DNA from: Ureibacillus chungkukjangi
GTDB taxonomy: Bacteria > Bacillota > Bacilli > Bacillales_A > Planococcaceae
DNA: 58,398 nucleotides
Direction of reading: 5' to 3'
Assembly: GCF_003217295.1 (NCBI RefSeq)
Contig: NZ_QJTJ01000021.1
Location: 1-58,398, forward strand
Numbering within the stretch: position 1 is the stretch's first letter; each line of letters begins with the position of its first letter. The translations under genes were made by a program, and so were the position numbers. Under the pieces are notes generated by a model. That model saw nothing but the letters and a program-made list of their open reading frames with translations. It made no database searches and was not told the origin of the DNA. Shown here in pieces: positions 16,446-26,213 of this stretch.

Positions 16446-17849
16446 CTAGGAGACAGTAAATTTTAGTGTGAAAGTTGTACCTTTTCCTACTGTACTTGTT
16501 ACGTCCATTTCGATTTGATATTTCTCTGAAAGCATTTTGGTGATACTTAATCCGAGACCGGTTCCACCGCCAATATTTTCTCTTGAGACATCTACTCGAT
16601 AGAAGCGGTCAAAGATAAAGGGCAGATTGTCATTCGAAATTCCTATCCCATTATCTCTAATTGTTAAAAAGATGCTTTCCGTTAAGTAGTGTACGTCAAT
16701 ATCAATCACTGGTGATTTATCATTATATCGAATTCCATTTTCGATAATATTACGCAAAATCTGAGCCAACGCGTTTTCCGTAATATTAGGTTGTTTTTCT
16801 TCGCCATTTTCAGCAATATTAACAATCGCCTCAGGGTAAATGATTTGTAGCTCGTCCTTTACAGAGCTTAAAACGTTTCTCACATTTGCTTCAGCCTCTA
16901 TATCCCGTTCTTCTTTTCTAGCCAAATTTAATAGCTCTTCAATCATTTTCTTCATGCGAATCACTTCTACAAGTGAAGTGTTCAAGGATTCCTCTAATAC
17001 ATCAGGATCATTTTTTCCCCATCGTTTGATTAATGATAAATGCCCTTCAATTGCCTGTATCGGAGTACGAAGCTCATGAGACGCATCTGATACAAATTGC
17101 TGCTGCTTTGCAAAAGAATTCTCTAAGTCCGCCATCATCGATACATAGAGCTTAAGCAAATCTCCAATTTCGTCATCTGCATCATAGGAGAAATTGATTT
17201 TTTCTTCAAAACCCTTTTTCTGAATGGATAACATGGAATCACGTAAATCCTGTAAAGGTCTAATCAAAATATTTGCTAAATAATAGCCTACAAATCCAGC
17301 TAATAATATAGCTCCAAAACCTGCGATAAGCATTGTGGTTAAAATATATTGCATCATCGAATGGAAGGTCGATAAGGGATGTATTAACTGCAGTATCCCT
17401 GTAAAGTCCTGAGTTTTGATAAGCTTATTAACAACATATACTTCCTCCTGATCCACTTCTTCTTTTGACACTATCATATTATCTAGCTGTGCATAGGAGG
17501 CTTCTAAAGGTACTGCCGAATTAACGTTATTAATTCTTATTATTTCATATCCATCAAAGTTAAAAATTCGAACCGTTTGACTTTGATTTAAAATTGCCTT
17601 TGATAAACCAGTGTTTTTTTGAATATCCTGTACTGATATCCAGTCGTCTTGTGAGTTAAAAAAAGAGGTTAAATCGTCGGCAGTTCGAATGGCGTTATTT
17701 TCTTCATTTTGAATTAGCCAGGAGTATAGTGCAATGTAGATTACACTACAGATAGCTGCATAGCTTATGAAAATGACGATTGCTGTTGAAATTGTCCATT
17801 TCTTTTTTAAGGATTGGTTATTTGGAAAAAGTTTAATAACTTTATTCAT
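16446..17849 (-). CDS. Sensor histidine kinase (ArlS-like)
   Basis: The 467-residue kinase has two membrane helices (about 19-39 and 168-190) around a 125-residue extracellular sensor. HAMP follows (about 192-245). The dimerisation H-box is [18 protein letters not shown] with phospho-acceptor His near 256. The ATPase domain has the N box [14 protein letters not shown]1 IRDNGIGIS and G2 [12 protein letters not shown]. It overlaps the regulator gene by four bases (ATGA), so the two are coupled. Overall layout resembles ArlS of staphylococci and YkoH-type kinases; the signal is unknown. Confidence 0.94.
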   Translation of the reverse strand: MNKVIKLFPNNQSLKKKWTISTAIVIFISYAAICSVIYIALYSWLIQNEENNAIRTADDLTSFFNSQDDWISVQDIQKNTGLSKAILNQSQTVRIFNFDGYEIIRINNVNSAVPLEASYAQLDNMIVSKEEVDQEEVYVVNKLIKTQDFTGILQLIHPLSTFHSMMQYILTTMLIAGFGAILLAGFVGYYLANILIRPLQDLRDSMLSIQKKGFEEKINFSYDADDEIGDLLKLYVSMMADLENSFAKQQQFVSDASHELRTPIQAIEGHLSLIKRWGKNDPDVLEESLNTSLVEVIRMKKMIEELLNLARKEERDIEAEANVRNVLSSVKDELQIIYPEAIVNIAENGEEKQPNITENALAQILRNIIENGIRYNDKSPVIDIDVHYLTESIFLTIRDNGIGISNDNLPFIFDRFYRVDVSRENIGGGTGLGLSITKMLSEKYQIEMDVTSTVGKGTTFTLKFTVS

Positions 17850-18523
17850 TCTCTCACCACATACCCAACGCCACGTACAGTTTCAATATATGGTGCAAGC
17901 TCTGTTTTCAGCTTAGCACGTAGGTGTCGAATGTAAACATCTACAACATTTGTCTCCACTTCAGTTTTATAGCCCCAAACAGATTGCAATATCATTTCTC
18001 TTTCGCAAACCCGATTTTTATTTTCACATAATAGCTTTAACAAATCATATTCAGTCTTAGTTAATTCTAGCTTTTTATTCTCAAAGCTTACTTCATAGGA
18101 TTGGGGATTTATTATAATATCGCGCACCTTAATAAGATCGTAATCTTCCTCTACATTCGTATTAACCCTTCTTAAAACTGAACGAATTCTTGCGAGCAGC
18201 TCCTCAATGGCAAACGGTTTCACGATATAGTCATCTGCACCAGCATCTAATCCTGCCACACGATCCATTACAGCATCCCGCGCCGTAATTAAAAGAATAG
18301 GTACATCTGACTGTGTACGAACTCTACGACAGATTTCAATCCCATTTAAACCAGGAAGCATTACATCAAGTAATAGACAATCGAATGGTTGTTCTAATGC
18401 TATATTCAAGCCTTCCCTACCGTCGTGGGTTACAAACACATCAAATTGTTCATGCTTTAGTTCAAGCTCGATAAAACGGGCTATATTTTTTTCATCTTCT
18501 ACTAATAGAATTTTCTTCTGCAT
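17846..18523 (-). CDS. OmpR/PhoB-family response regulator (ArlR-like)
   Basis: The 225 residues comprise a receiver domain (1-118) with acidic pocket EDE near 9-11, phospho-acceptor Asp in LLLDVMLPG (about 53) and Lys in DYIVKPF (about 104). A winged-helix domain follows (about 128-225), with [19 protein letters not shown] and [14 protein letters not shown]. The sequence runs close to staphylococcal ArlR throughout, for example RFIELEL and [16 protein letters not shown]. It would activate or repress targets after phosphorylation by the adjacent kinase. The ATG follows AAAGGGTGATAAG. Confidence 0.95.
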   Translation of the reverse strand: MQKKILLVEDEKNIARFIELELKHEQFDVFVTHDGREGLNIALEQPFDCLLLDVMLPGLNGIEICRRVRTQSDVPILLITARDAVMDRVAGLDAGADDYIVKPFAIEELLARIRSVLRRVNTNVEEDYDLIKVRDIIINPQSYEVSFENKKLELTKTEYDLLKLLCENKNRVCEREMILQSVWGYKTEVETNVVDVYIRHLRAKLKTELAPYIETVRGVGYVVRE

Positions 18524-18540
18524 CTTATCACCCTTTAAGC

Positions 18541-18582
18541 AAATAAATAGCCTCTTTTTAAGTTTAACTTAAAAGGAGGCTA
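18541..18582 (-). terminator. Terminator between the diguanylate cyclase and response-regulator genes
   Basis: A 16-bp stem (18548-18563 with 18567-18582, one G-U pair) has a three-base loop. A moderate T-rich tail follows on the minus strand. It should end the dapF-cyclase transcript before the two-component operon. Confidence 0.75.
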
Positions 18583-18589
18583 GAACAAA

Positions 18590-20623
18590 CTATAATAGTT
18601 CGGGACTATATATATTGTAATTATTTTTTGACGTCGTCTTTACACCATATAAGGCCTTATCTGAATGGGATAATAAATTCTCTAGGCTTACTCCATGGTC
18701 TGGATAAAATGAAATGCCGATAGATGCTGTTGGCGCAAACATTTGGTTAGATATCAACCAACCACGTTTTAAATTTTGATTGATTCTATCAACAATTTGC
18801 TTAACCTGTTGTTTCCGACTTATTTTCTCCTGATGTAATCCAGTTAAAATAATGGCAAATTCATCGCCACCCATTCGAACGACTAGGTCATTTCCACGAA
18901 TGCTCCTAGATAAGGCCTTGCCGAATTGTATGATAAACTCATCGCCAACCTTGTGCCCAAACTGGTCATTTACCTTTTTGAAATTATCTCCATCAACATA
19001 AAGAACTGCCAAGGATTCTGAGTTCGAATTAGAGCTCTCTATGATGCTAGGAAACTCGTTTTGAAGATAACGTCTGTTTGGTAATTGAGTAAGAGAATCA
19101 TGGTAGGCCAGAAATGATAGTTGATTTTCTATCGCCTTTCTATCATTAATTTCTCGCGCAACCATAATAATTTGAATCCCTTTGTTACGTAGAAAATCTT
19201 TAACTATTGTGTAATTGCACTCAGTCCAAAAATTCTCGCCTGACTTCGATTGATGGATCAATTCAATTTTCAAATCTTCCCCATCAGAATCAACTGAAAA
19301 CTCTTCATTCCATTTAACCTTACTTTCAGGGGATAGAATATCAGTATAAAATTTACCGAGTAATTCCCCTTCATCAAACCCAAGCTTATTCGTATAGGCT
19401 TTGGAGACATATAATATGATGCCATCCTCATTAGTAATCACAATCATATCATTCGTATTTTCAGTGATAAGCTTGAACATATGCTCAATATTCTGAAGCT
19501 CTGTCAGCATTCTTTTCTTTTCAGAAATATCATAATAGACATTAATGTATTGTTTAATAGCACCATCTTCATCAAAAAATGGGATAATGGTTGTATCAGC
19601 CCAGTACGGAGCACCGTTCTTTGTTTGATTACAAATTTCCCCTCGCCAAACTTCACCTTTATGTAATATTGAAAAGATATTATCAAAAAACTCTTTGGAA
19701 TGTGTACGAGAATTAATGATTTCAAGTGTATTACCTATTAACTCTTCTTTTACATACCCCATTTGCTGGATAAAACGATCATTTACATTTAAAATACGGC
19801 AATTTGGATCCATGATGATAATTTCTGCAACGCTATTAATGGCATACTGAAAATTAGAAAGCCCCATAGAGGTTGTGCGCAATTCTTTTTCTTGTTCAAT
19901 TAGCTGTGTAACTTCCTGTAAGATGATGAAAACCGCTGCTACCTTCTCCAGCTGAATCAGGGGAGAAAAGGTAGCCGTAAAGCTTCTAGAATTCCCATTT
20001 TTGTCAATGAAGGTTAATAGCTTAGATGTTAAGTGTGTACCATCAAATGATTCATTTAAATACTGCTCTAGCTGCTCCTGATTAGAGATGAAGGGTAGAT
20101 CAATAAGCTTCTTTAAACGAACCTCTTCAATATTCACATTAAAATCCTCTAAAAATTGGGGATTGGCTTCTAGTAGCTTCCCATCATTTGAGATTAAAAC
20201 CGTTGATAAGAATGAATTAAAGAAAACTGAACGCATGAATAGATATTTATCCTCTAAATCTCGGTCGAAGGCAATTTCTTTTGTTATTGCTAACACATAA
20301 GTTCGATTGTTATCAAAAATAGGTATGACCGTTGTTTCATACTTTTTCACTTCAGAAAGGTAATAAATATAATCCTGGTAACTAACCTGACCTTTTTTAA
20401 CTACGGCTTGATGATAATTTTGGGCGATTGTTTCAGAATCACTTGGCTTCATCACTTCAGCAATTGTTTTACCAACTACCTTTTGAGAAAGTATTTCAAT
20501 AGATGATTTATTCAAATAGATGTAACGAAAATCCTCCCCGTCTTTTTCCATGAAATAAACCAGATCCCTGCTATTCTCAAAAAGCAAATCAAATTGAACC
20601 TTGGAAAAGCTTTGTAAAGACAT
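18590..20623 (-). CDS. Multi-PAS diguanylate cyclase (GGDEF)
   Basis: From ATG 20623 the protein has 677 residues and no clear membrane segment. About four PAS-type sensor modules come first (near 1-115, 125-245, 255-375 and 380-495), with PAS-like strings such as NDRFIQQMGYVKEELIG and FDEGELLGKFYTDIL. A GGDEF domain follows (about 510-677): HDSLTQLPNRR, YVDGDNFKKVND and an intact RMGGDEFAI. RGND, five residues before GGDEF, fits the RxxD product-inhibition site. It should make cyclic di-GMP. AGGAGG nine bases before the ATG picks this start over an ATG 24 bases upstream. It follows dapF directly. Confidence 0.92.
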   Translation of the reverse strand: MSLQSFSKVQFDLLFENSRDLVYFMEKDGEDFRYIYLNKSSIEILSQKVVGKTIAEVMKPSDSETIAQNYHQAVVKKGQVSYQDYIYYLSEVKKYETTVIPIFDNNRTYVLAITKEIAFDRDLEDKYLFMRSVFFNSFLSTVLISNDGKLLEANPQFLEDFNVNIEEVRLKKLIDLPFISNQEQLEQYLNESFDGTHLTSKLLTFIDKNGNSRSFTATFSPLIQLEKVAAVFIILQEVTQLIEQEKELRTTSMGLSNFQYAINSVAEIIIMDPNCRILNVNDRFIQQMGYVKEELIGNTLEIINSRTHSKEFFDNIFSILHKGEVWRGEICNQTKNGAPYWADTTIIPFFDEDGAIKQYINVYYDISEKKRMLTELQNIEHMFKLITENTNDMIVITNEDGIILYVSKAYTNKLGFDEGELLGKFYTDILSPESKVKWNEEFSVDSDGEDLKIELIHQSKSGENFWTECNYTIVKDFLRNKGIQIIMVAREINDRKAIENQLSFLAYHDSLTQLPNRRYLQNEFPSIIESSNSNSESLAVLYVDGDNFKKVNDQFGHKVGDEFIIQFGKALSRSIRGNDLVVRMGGDEFAIILTGLHQEKISRKQQVKQIVDRINQNLKRGWLISNQMFAPTASIGISFYPDHGVSLENLLSHSDKALYGVKTTSKNNYNIYSPELL

Positions 20624-20646
20624 TGAACACACCCTCCTACTCATCA

Positions 20647-21612
20647 TTAAGAAGCAAAAGAAGCGGTCTCCTTCTTAACAAGTTCAAGACATTTTTCGTA
20701 TAGTTTTTGTTCCCCAGTTTGTTGACTGCTTACAAATTTAAATTCGTTATCCATGATATCAACGACATAGGACGACGTAACTGTAGCATTACCGATAAGT
20801 GTTAACTTATAGCCATCCACGAGGATTTTAACTTCACATTTAACAAAGCCACCTGGATTAAATACAGTGACGACATCTGTATCTACAATGTTGTTTAACC
20901 TTGATACAAGTGCAGATGCGGTCATTGCTGTGCCACATGCATTCGTAAATCCGACACCTCGTTCAAAAGTACGAACGAAAATTGTGTCATTTTTCATTGG
21001 ATAGACATAACTTACATTTACCCCGTCCTTAAAAAAGTTATTTTCACCATTTAAATGTTGAGATAACTCTTGCTGATGTGCATTATTTTGAATATCCTGC
21101 TGCTCTACAATTCCGATTAAATGTGGGTTTGGTACAGAAACAGCTGTATATGGAACCGTAGCTGAAAATTCTGGAATGATTTGATGCTGTATTTCAGTTT
21201 GTTGCTTATACTCCATAGGTAAACTCGTTAACGAAAATGATACTGGAGAAATTTCAACTGCATAAGTAGGAATTTCTGCTAATAATGATACTTCTTTTCG
21301 TACTTTTAAGTTTGCTTTCATTGTTTCAATAATTGCTTCTTGTTTATCTAAATTTTCACAGACAAATCTCGCCACACATCGGAGACCATTACCACACATT
21401 GAAGCTTCAGAACCATCTGCATTAATCACACGCATTTTTGCATCTGCTGATTTTGAAGGTAAAACGAGTAGTAACCCATCTGCACCATTATGGTTATCCT
21501 TTTGACATAACCACTTCGTTAGTTCAACCCAGTTAAACTCATTTTCGTCGCTAGTATTATATAAGTAAAATGTGTTACCTGACCCATGTACTTTTAAAAA
21601 TGTTCTTTCCAC
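20647..21612 (-). CDS. dapF: Diaminopimelate epimerase
   Basis: The 321-residue protein has the two mirror-image DapF halves. The first catalytic Cys is in SMCGNGLRCVARF (about residue 73). The second is in GFTNACGTAMTASAL (about 227). The opening FLKVHGSGNTFYLYN and NADGSEASMCGNG are standard. It interconverts LL- and meso-diaminopimelate for lysine and peptidoglycan synthesis. Translation begins at GTG behind AGGGAGCG. It is slightly longer than the usual 280 residues because of insertions in the middle. No other dap gene is adjacent; the diguanylate cyclase gene follows closely. Confidence 0.93.
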   Translation of the reverse strand: MERTFLKVHGSGNTFYLYNTSDENEFNWVELTKWLCQKDNHNGADGLLLVLPSKSADAKMRVINADGSEASMCGNGLRCVARFVCENLDKQEAIIETMKANLKVRKEVSLLAEIPTYAVEISPVSFSLTSLPMEYKQQTEIQHQIIPEFSATVPYTAVSVPNPHLIGIVEQQDIQNNAHQQELSQHLNGENNFFKDGVNVSYVYPMKNDTIFVRTFERGVGFTNACGTAMTASALVSRLNNIVDTDVVTVFNPGGFVKCEVKILVDGYKLTLIGNATVTSSYVVDIMDNEFKFVSSQQTGEQKLYEKCLELVKKETASFAS

Positions 21613-21857
21613 GCATCAATCGCTCCCTATTTATCTTTACTTCTATCATAATTGTAAATGATTTATGAAGCAACTTAATAAATCTTTTAAAAATTTTATA
21701 ATTTGTTCACAATTTTTAATGAGCAAAAATTGTATTTTTAGATTAAAATTATTGTATAAAATCGAAATTCTATAATATGATGTTAACAGAATTTAAATGT
21801 AAATATAGTATTTTTGATGCTATTTTTCTTAAACTAATAAACTTCAAAAATATTTGT
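21613..21857. other. AT-rich intergenic stretch
   Basis: This divergent region between dapF and the acetyltransferase gene holds no plausible gene. One small perfect inverted repeat, ACAATTTTT/AAAAATTGT (21709-21717 and 21725-21733), is present. A dapF promoter is expected here but I could not place it confidently. Confidence 0.4.
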
Positions 21858-21886
21858 TTGACGTCTAGTTCCTTTAGGTATATTAT
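21858..21886 (+). promoter_or_regulatory. Promoter of the acetyltransferase gene
   Basis: TTGACG (21858-21863) and TATTAT (21881-21886) are separated by 17 bases. They lie about 70 bases before the TTG start. Confidence 0.65.
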
Positions 21887-21954
21887 TTCAAATGTTGCCT
21901 TGTTATTAAGTAATTTTCAGTTTTGCAACTATCCTAAAAAAGGAGGCGTTTCAT

Positions 21955-22503
21955 TTGTTAAAGTATAGAGATCTTTCAGAAACGAATGAGTTATACCAAT
22001 TAATGATCCACCCAACAGTTTTCCCATACGTTCGTCATAAAGTAAACTCAGATGAAGAGTATCTATTTATCACGAAACAACTATTAGAAGAAGAACAACT
22101 AGGCAAGACTATCTCAAGAACGATAACCGATGACTGGGGTCAACCTATTGGTACGATCACTTTATATGATATTCAAGATGGAGCTGGCTTCCTTGGAACA
22201 TGGATAGGTGTACCATTTCAAGGTAAAGGTTATAACCAAGCAGCAAAGCATGAATTTCTAAAAGAGCTCTTTTTTGAAAAAGACATTCATACAGTTTTCT
22301 TACGTATCCGTAAAGAAAATGAAAAGTCAAAACGTGCAGCACAAAAACTACCGTACGTAATTGATGCAACAGAAACAAACCCTGCTTTATATGAGGAAAT
22401 CAACGCAGGCGAAACAAAATTTGACTTATATAAAATTCCAAAAGACTTATTCTACATTGTTTCTGCAAATGACCAATCAAACGAAGAAGAACAAGCGATG
22501 TAA
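21955..22503 (+). CDS. GNAT-family N-acetyltransferase
   Basis: The 182-residue protein fits the RimJ/RimL-like GNAT fold. The short N-terminal beta-alpha region holds LKYRDLSETNELYQLM. The acetyl-CoA-binding motif region reads TWIGVPFQGKGYNQAAKHEF (about 82-101), with a Q-x-x-G-x-G/Y-like loop, followed by VFLRIRKENEKSKRAAQKL. It probably acetylates an amine on a small molecule or a protein N-terminus; the acceptor is unknown. The start is TTG, chosen because AAAGGAGGCG lies just upstream. It is monocistronic. The acidic C-terminus (SNEEEQAM) is unstructured. Confidence 0.85.
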   Translation: MLKYRDLSETNELYQLMIHPTVFPYVRHKVNSDEEYLFITKQLLEEEQLGKTISRTITDDWGQPIGTITLYDIQDGAGFLGTWIGVPFQGKGYNQAAKHEFLKELFFEKDIHTVFLRIRKENEKSKRAAQKLPYVIDATETNPALYEEINAGETKFDLYKIPKDLFYIVSANDQSNEEEQAM

Positions 22504-22545
22504 TTCTCGTATCTTCTTGCTATTATAAATATTTACATGAGTATG

Positions 22546-22586
22546 TTAAAAAACAGCCAGAAGCTTTTGCTTCTAGGCTGTTTTTG
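22546..22586. terminator. Bidirectional terminator between convergent genes
   Basis: AACAGCC (22552-22558) pairs with GGCTGTT (22576-22582), extended by AGAAGC/GCTTCT. A-rich and T-rich sides flank it. It serves the acetyltransferase and murG. Confidence 0.88.
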
Positions 22587-22619
22587 TTCTTGAAATCTAA
22601 CCATAATCATCTAGTCAAA

Positions 22620-23696
22620 TTATTTCTCGAATTTAAGGATTAATTTTACCATTTCATCTGGTGTTTTTGGGCTTTCCGCTTGTTCCATAGCTTGTTTATA
22701 TTCATTACTTTTTTGTATTAATGTGTTGATGGCCTTCATAAAGGTACTCTTTGAAAGCATTTCCTCTTCTAAGACATGAGCAAAGCCTTGTTTTTCGAAA
22801 ATATTCGCATTCAATATTTGGTCACCACGACTTTTACTTGCTGAAAGCGGAATAAGAAGCATTGGTTTTTTCAAAGCTAAAAATTCAAAAATTGAATTAG
22901 AGCCCGCACGAGAAACAACAAAGCTAGCTGCATGTAGCAAATCTGGAAGTTCAGTTGTTACATAATCAAATTGCTTATACCCTTTTAAGTTATCTAAAGA
23001 GGCATCCACATTCCCTTTTCCACATAGATGAATCACATTGAAGGATGCAAGAAGCTCTGGTAAATTACTTCTTAAAGAATCGTTAAGTACAACAGAACCT
23101 AAGCTTCCTCCCATAATGAGTAATACCTTTTTCTCGTCCGTAAACCCACAAAGGCTTTTCCCCTTTGCTGCATTCCCTTTAAATAATTGCTCACGCACAA
23201 TTGAACCGGTGCAGGTTGCTTTATCAATCGGTAAGTATTTTAAAGTATCTTGGAAGATCGTAAACACATGAGATGCAAAGGGTAATGCGATTTTATTGGC
23301 AAGGCCAGGTGTAACATCTGATTCATGAATAACAACAGGGATTTTAGCTAATTTTGCAGCTATTACAACTGGTACTGAGACGAATCCCCCTTTAGAAAAA
23401 ATCATTGTCGGCTTCACTTTCCTAATAACCGAAAAAGCCTGACCAACTCCAGCTAAAACTTTAAATGGATCGGTAAAGTTCTTCATTGAAAAATAACGTC
23501 GTAATTTCCCGCTAGAAATACTGTGATAAGGAACTTCAGGATAGCTTTGAGTGATTAACTCCTTTTCAATGCCATCATTAGACCCAATATAATGAACGTC
23601 ATATCCTTCCTTTAGCAAAGATGGAATAATCGCCTGGTTTAAAGAAACATGCCCCGCCGTTCCGCCACCTGTTAAAATAATTGATTTTTGATTCAC
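22620..23696 (-). CDS. murG: MurG, lipid II synthesis N-acetylglucosaminyltransferase
   Basis: The 358-residue GT28-family enzyme joins GlcNAc to lipid I on the inner membrane face. The N-domain G-loop is GGGTAGHVSLN rather than the common GGGTGGH, the variant found in staphylococcal and some Bacillus MurG. SKGGFVSVPVVIAAKL and IHESDVTPGLANKIAL lie near 95-130. The C-domain has MGGSLGSVVLN and SRAGSNSIFEFLAL. Start codon GTG. It is monocistronic here, away from the mur-dcw cluster, so the genome may hold a second copy. Length is normal. Confidence 0.94.
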   Translation of the reverse strand: MNQKSIILTGGGTAGHVSLNQAIIPSLLKEGYDVHYIGSNDGIEKELITQSYPEVPYHSISSGKLRRYFSMKNFTDPFKVLAGVGQAFSVIRKVKPTMIFSKGGFVSVPVVIAAKLAKIPVVIHESDVTPGLANKIALPFASHVFTIFQDTLKYLPIDKATCTGSIVREQLFKGNAAKGKSLCGFTDEKKVLLIMGGSLGSVVLNDSLRSNLPELLASFNVIHLCGKGNVDASLDNLKGYKQFDYVTTELPDLLHAASFVVSRAGSNSIFEFLALKKPMLLIPLSASKSRGDQILNANIFEKQGFAHVLEEEMLSKSTFMKAINTLIQKSNEYKQAMEQAESPKTPDEMVKLILKFEK

Positions 23697-24040
23697 AAAA
23701 AAACCCCTATCTAAATACAGCTAAATTGTATTTCACTTAAATTTATATGATTACAAAACAATATAATGAAAATTTACCAATAAACTTTCCGTTTAAGTCA
23801 ATATTGTACCATATATCATTTTACTAACAATCCAAATAAATAAAAAGATACTAAGTGATATACCTTGAGTACTTATTCAATAATTATTTTTCCGAGTCCT
23901 AAATCGTTTCAGTATCGATTAAACCGTTTCTATTTCTTCAGCAACCAACTTTCAAGAAGTTTTACTTATTGTTACACTAGTTTAAACTACTAACTACTAA
24001 TTATATAAACTTCCCAGATTCAAGCTTCATTACAAGCAAA
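23697..24040. other. Intergenic stretch upstream of murG
   Basis: The region has a candidate murG promoter but no credible gene. It is AT-rich, with no repeat longer than background that I could find. Confidence 0.4.
23803..23830 (-). promoter_or_regulatory. Candidate promoter of murG
   Basis: On the minus strand TTGTTA (23825-23830) and TACAAT (23803-23808) are 16 bases apart, about 100 bases before the GTG start. Only moderately consensus. Confidence 0.45.
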
Positions 24041-24086
24041 TAAAAAATACCGAGGAAGAGTGTTAGCTAACTCTTCGCTCGGTATT
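24041..24086 (-). terminator. Terminator of the CAP-domain gene
   Basis: AATACCGAG (24046-24054) pairs with CTCGGTATT (24078-24086), with an inner GAAGAGT/ACTCTTC stem. A T tract follows on the minus strand. Confidence 0.9.
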
Positions 24087-24097
24087 AATCTCAACAA

Positions 24098-24970
24098 TTA
24101 TAGCTGAATAAATTGCTGTGTCCAATAGTTTCCGTTTTCAACATAGCCTATTCCAATATGTGTAAAGCTTGAATTTAAAATGTTGGCACGGTGACCTTCT
24201 GAATTCATCCATGCTTGTACAACTTCTTCAGGCGTTCTTTGACCCTGAGCAATGTTTTCACCTGCAGCACGATAAGTAATCCCGGCAGCCTTTATTTGAT
24301 CGAATGGGCTACCGTAAGTTGGACTTGTATGTGAGAAATAGTTATTAGAAGCCATATCCTGTGATTTTGCACGAGCAACCTTCATTAGAGGATTATAGGC
24401 TTTAAGTGGTGCCAAGTCATATTTAGCACGTTCTGCATTTGTTAACTCCACAACTTGAGCTTCAAATCCAGCTACAGAATCAGCCTCTGCTACTGTTGAG
24501 GGTTTTGTTGCTTCCTCCACTTGTTCAGCTGGTTTTGACACTGCTGGTTGTTCCGTCACTGGAGCTTGAGGTTTAACCACCTCTTGCTCCTTACTAGATT
24601 CTTGCTTCTCCACTTTTTTTGGCTCTTGAACTTTTTGTTCATTAGCAGTTTCATTCTTAACAGGTTTTTGCGATGGCTGTTCCCCTACAGAAACCTTACA
24701 ACCTTTTAATTGTACCGCGATTAATTTTTCTAAGTTAGCTTTTGAGATTTGCAGTTTATTTGATAAATCTTTAACACTATGAACATTCGTGAAAGACAAC
24801 TCATTTTTAAATTGAGCTAGAATATCTTCATATTGTTTCATATTTATAACCTTCACTTCATGTTTTACAGACTTTTCTTGCCCTTCCTCCTGATTAGATG
24901 CAGCATCTGCTGCTTGAGCTTGTGTTGAGATTAAACCAAGTGCACAAAATGTGATAAACCATTTTTTCAT
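24098..24970 (-). CDS. Secreted CAP/SCP-domain protein (YkwD-like)
   Basis: From ATG 24970 the protein has 290 residues. A signal peptide (MKKWFITFCALGLISTQAQA) precedes a charged region and a long Lys/Glu/Pro-rich linker (about 90-165). The C-terminal CAP domain has FEAQVVELTNAERAKYDL, YFSHTSPTYGSPFDQIKAAG and the signature GENIAQGQRTPEEVVQAWMN then SEGHRANILN. CAP proteins of Bacillales are secreted and mostly uncharacterised; some are spore-associated. AGGAGG eight bases before ATG 24970 fixes the start, against a TTG 21 bases upstream. It is transcribed alone. Confidence 0.92.
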   Translation of the reverse strand: MKKWFITFCALGLISTQAQAADAASNQEEGQEKSVKHEVKVINMKQYEDILAQFKNELSFTNVHSVKDLSNKLQISKANLEKLIAVQLKGCKVSVGEQPSQKPVKNETANEQKVQEPKKVEKQESSKEQEVVKPQAPVTEQPAVSKPAEQVEEATKPSTVAEADSVAGFEAQVVELTNAERAKYDLAPLKAYNPLMKVARAKSQDMASNNYFSHTSPTYGSPFDQIKAAGITYRAAGENIAQGQRTPEEVVQAWMNSEGHRANILNSSFTHIGIGYVENGNYWTQQFIQL

Positions 24971-25204
24971 TTTGTATTCCTCCTCTCGCAACTAATCATA
25001 TACGAGAATAATTGAAAAGAAGGATCCATAACCTGGAAGCATTGCCAACTCAAGTTCAAAATCTGGCTACCTATATGTTTAGAAAGAGCAGAAATAGGAA
25101 GGCTTTTCCTGCAAACGAAAAACTTACAACTGAAATGCTATTGACAAATTTTATAGATTGCTATATAAGGCAAAAACTTATCTTATATGACATCCATATT
25201 ACAT

Positions 25205-26107
25205 TTATTTTTCGCCGATAATATCGATTTCCTGAATGTTCTCGCCAATCATGACAATCTTCGGAGGCATATTGATATATTCAGGTATCCATTGCACCAA
25301 TCCATATGCATATTGGAAAAGCATGGGGTTGCGAATTCCTTCTATCGGAACATAGCCTTTAATTCGATATACAGAGGACGGCATAGAACGAACCCATTCC
25401 TCAAATTGCTCTTGAGAAAAACTTTGCTTAAGCTCTACAAGACGCGAACTTAAATGTAGATGTTTACCAATTTTGGCAGCTTGAATATCGTCCTTAGATG
25501 CTTGTGCAGTTGCCTGTAACCCTTCAAGTAGCTTCAATGGGACCTTTCCATTAGTCGTTTGCAGGATAAAAGCATTTGGATTGACACCCTGCATTTCAAA
25601 CACAACCTTCGCTTGTTCTGCTTCAGTTAATAAGTCCATTTTATTGGCAAGTAAAAGATGTGCATGACGAATTTGTTCTATAAATAGACTTCTAACCTGA
25701 GGTGTTAACGAAGAACGATCAAGCCAGAGCTTACTGTCTGCAACAGTGACTATTCCCTTAATATTGAGGCTTTCTGCAAATAAAGGGGAATACACCGCAT
25801 CCAATGCCTCTACAGGATGCGCTGCCCCCGTAGTTTCGATTATTAAGACATCAAATTCATTATCCGCTAAAAGTGATTGGATTTGAGCCTCCGTTTTTTC
25901 TGCCCCTGAACAACAAATACAGCCCTCAAGCATTTCCTTTAAAGGAATCTCTTCATCTACTGCTTGTGAGTCAAATGGAAGCTTTCCTAATTCATTCATA
26001 ATGACAGCAGGCTTTAGCCCCTTTTCTTTAAATTGTTTAAGGACATTAGTAAGCATGGACGTTTTGCCACTACCTAAAAAACCGCTGAATAAATATACAT
26101 CTTTCAT
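25205..26107 (-). CDS. CobW/G3E-family metal-chaperone GTPase
   Basis: The 300-residue GTPase has Walker A FLGSGKTSML near 9-18, the metal-binding CxCC motif in EGCICCSG near 62-69, and the NKMD guanine-specificity motif near 156-159. A CobW C-terminal domain covers roughly 200-300. G3E proteins deliver zinc, cobalt or nickel to target proteins. The family includes YciC-type zinc chaperones, but no Zur-like box was found upstream, unlike zinC-responsive members. It is separated from its neighbours by terminators. The metal and client are unknown. Confidence 0.9.
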   Translation of the reverse strand: MKDVYLFSGFLGSGKTSMLTNVLKQFKEKGLKPAVIMNELGKLPFDSQAVDEEIPLKEMLEGCICCSGAEKTEAQIQSLLADNEFDVLIIETTGAAHPVEALDAVYSPLFAESLNIKGIVTVADSKLWLDRSSLTPQVRSLFIEQIRHAHLLLANKMDLLTEAEQAKVVFEMQGVNPNAFILQTTNGKVPLKLLEGLQATAQASKDDIQAAKIGKHLHLSSRLVELKQSFSQEQFEEWVRSMPSSVYRIKGYVPIEGIRNPMLFQYAYGLVQWIPEYINMPPKIVMIGENIQEIDIIGEK

Positions 26108-26137
26108 CTACAGCACACCTTTCCTGAATTTAATTAA

Positions 26138-26187
26138 CAAAAAGAGGGCCTTCAATTGCTCATAAGTTGAACAAAAGCAGCCCTCTC
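26138..26187 (-). terminator. Terminator of the carboxy-terminal protease gene
   Basis: AGAGGGC (26143-26149) pairs with GCCCTCT (26180-26186) around a long loop containing a second small hairpin. A T tract follows on the minus strand. Confidence 0.75.
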
Positions 26188-26213
26188 CTATAACTTTTAA
26201 TCTAATAACAGCT

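Noticed and set aside
21777-21968. 63-residue plus-strand frame just before the acetyltransferase
   Set aside because: It overlaps the promoter and start of the acetyltransferase gene and has no ribosome binding site.
25012-25221. 69-residue plus-strand frame near the CAP gene
   Set aside because: No recognisable domain and it runs into the end of the CobW gene on the other strand. Its TTG is preceded by weak ribosome binding sequence. It could be a remnant, but I cannot support it.
26108-26137. Zur box upstream of the CobW GTPase
   Set aside because: Nothing resembling the palindromic zinc box of the zinT promoter is present, so zinc control of this gene is not supported.
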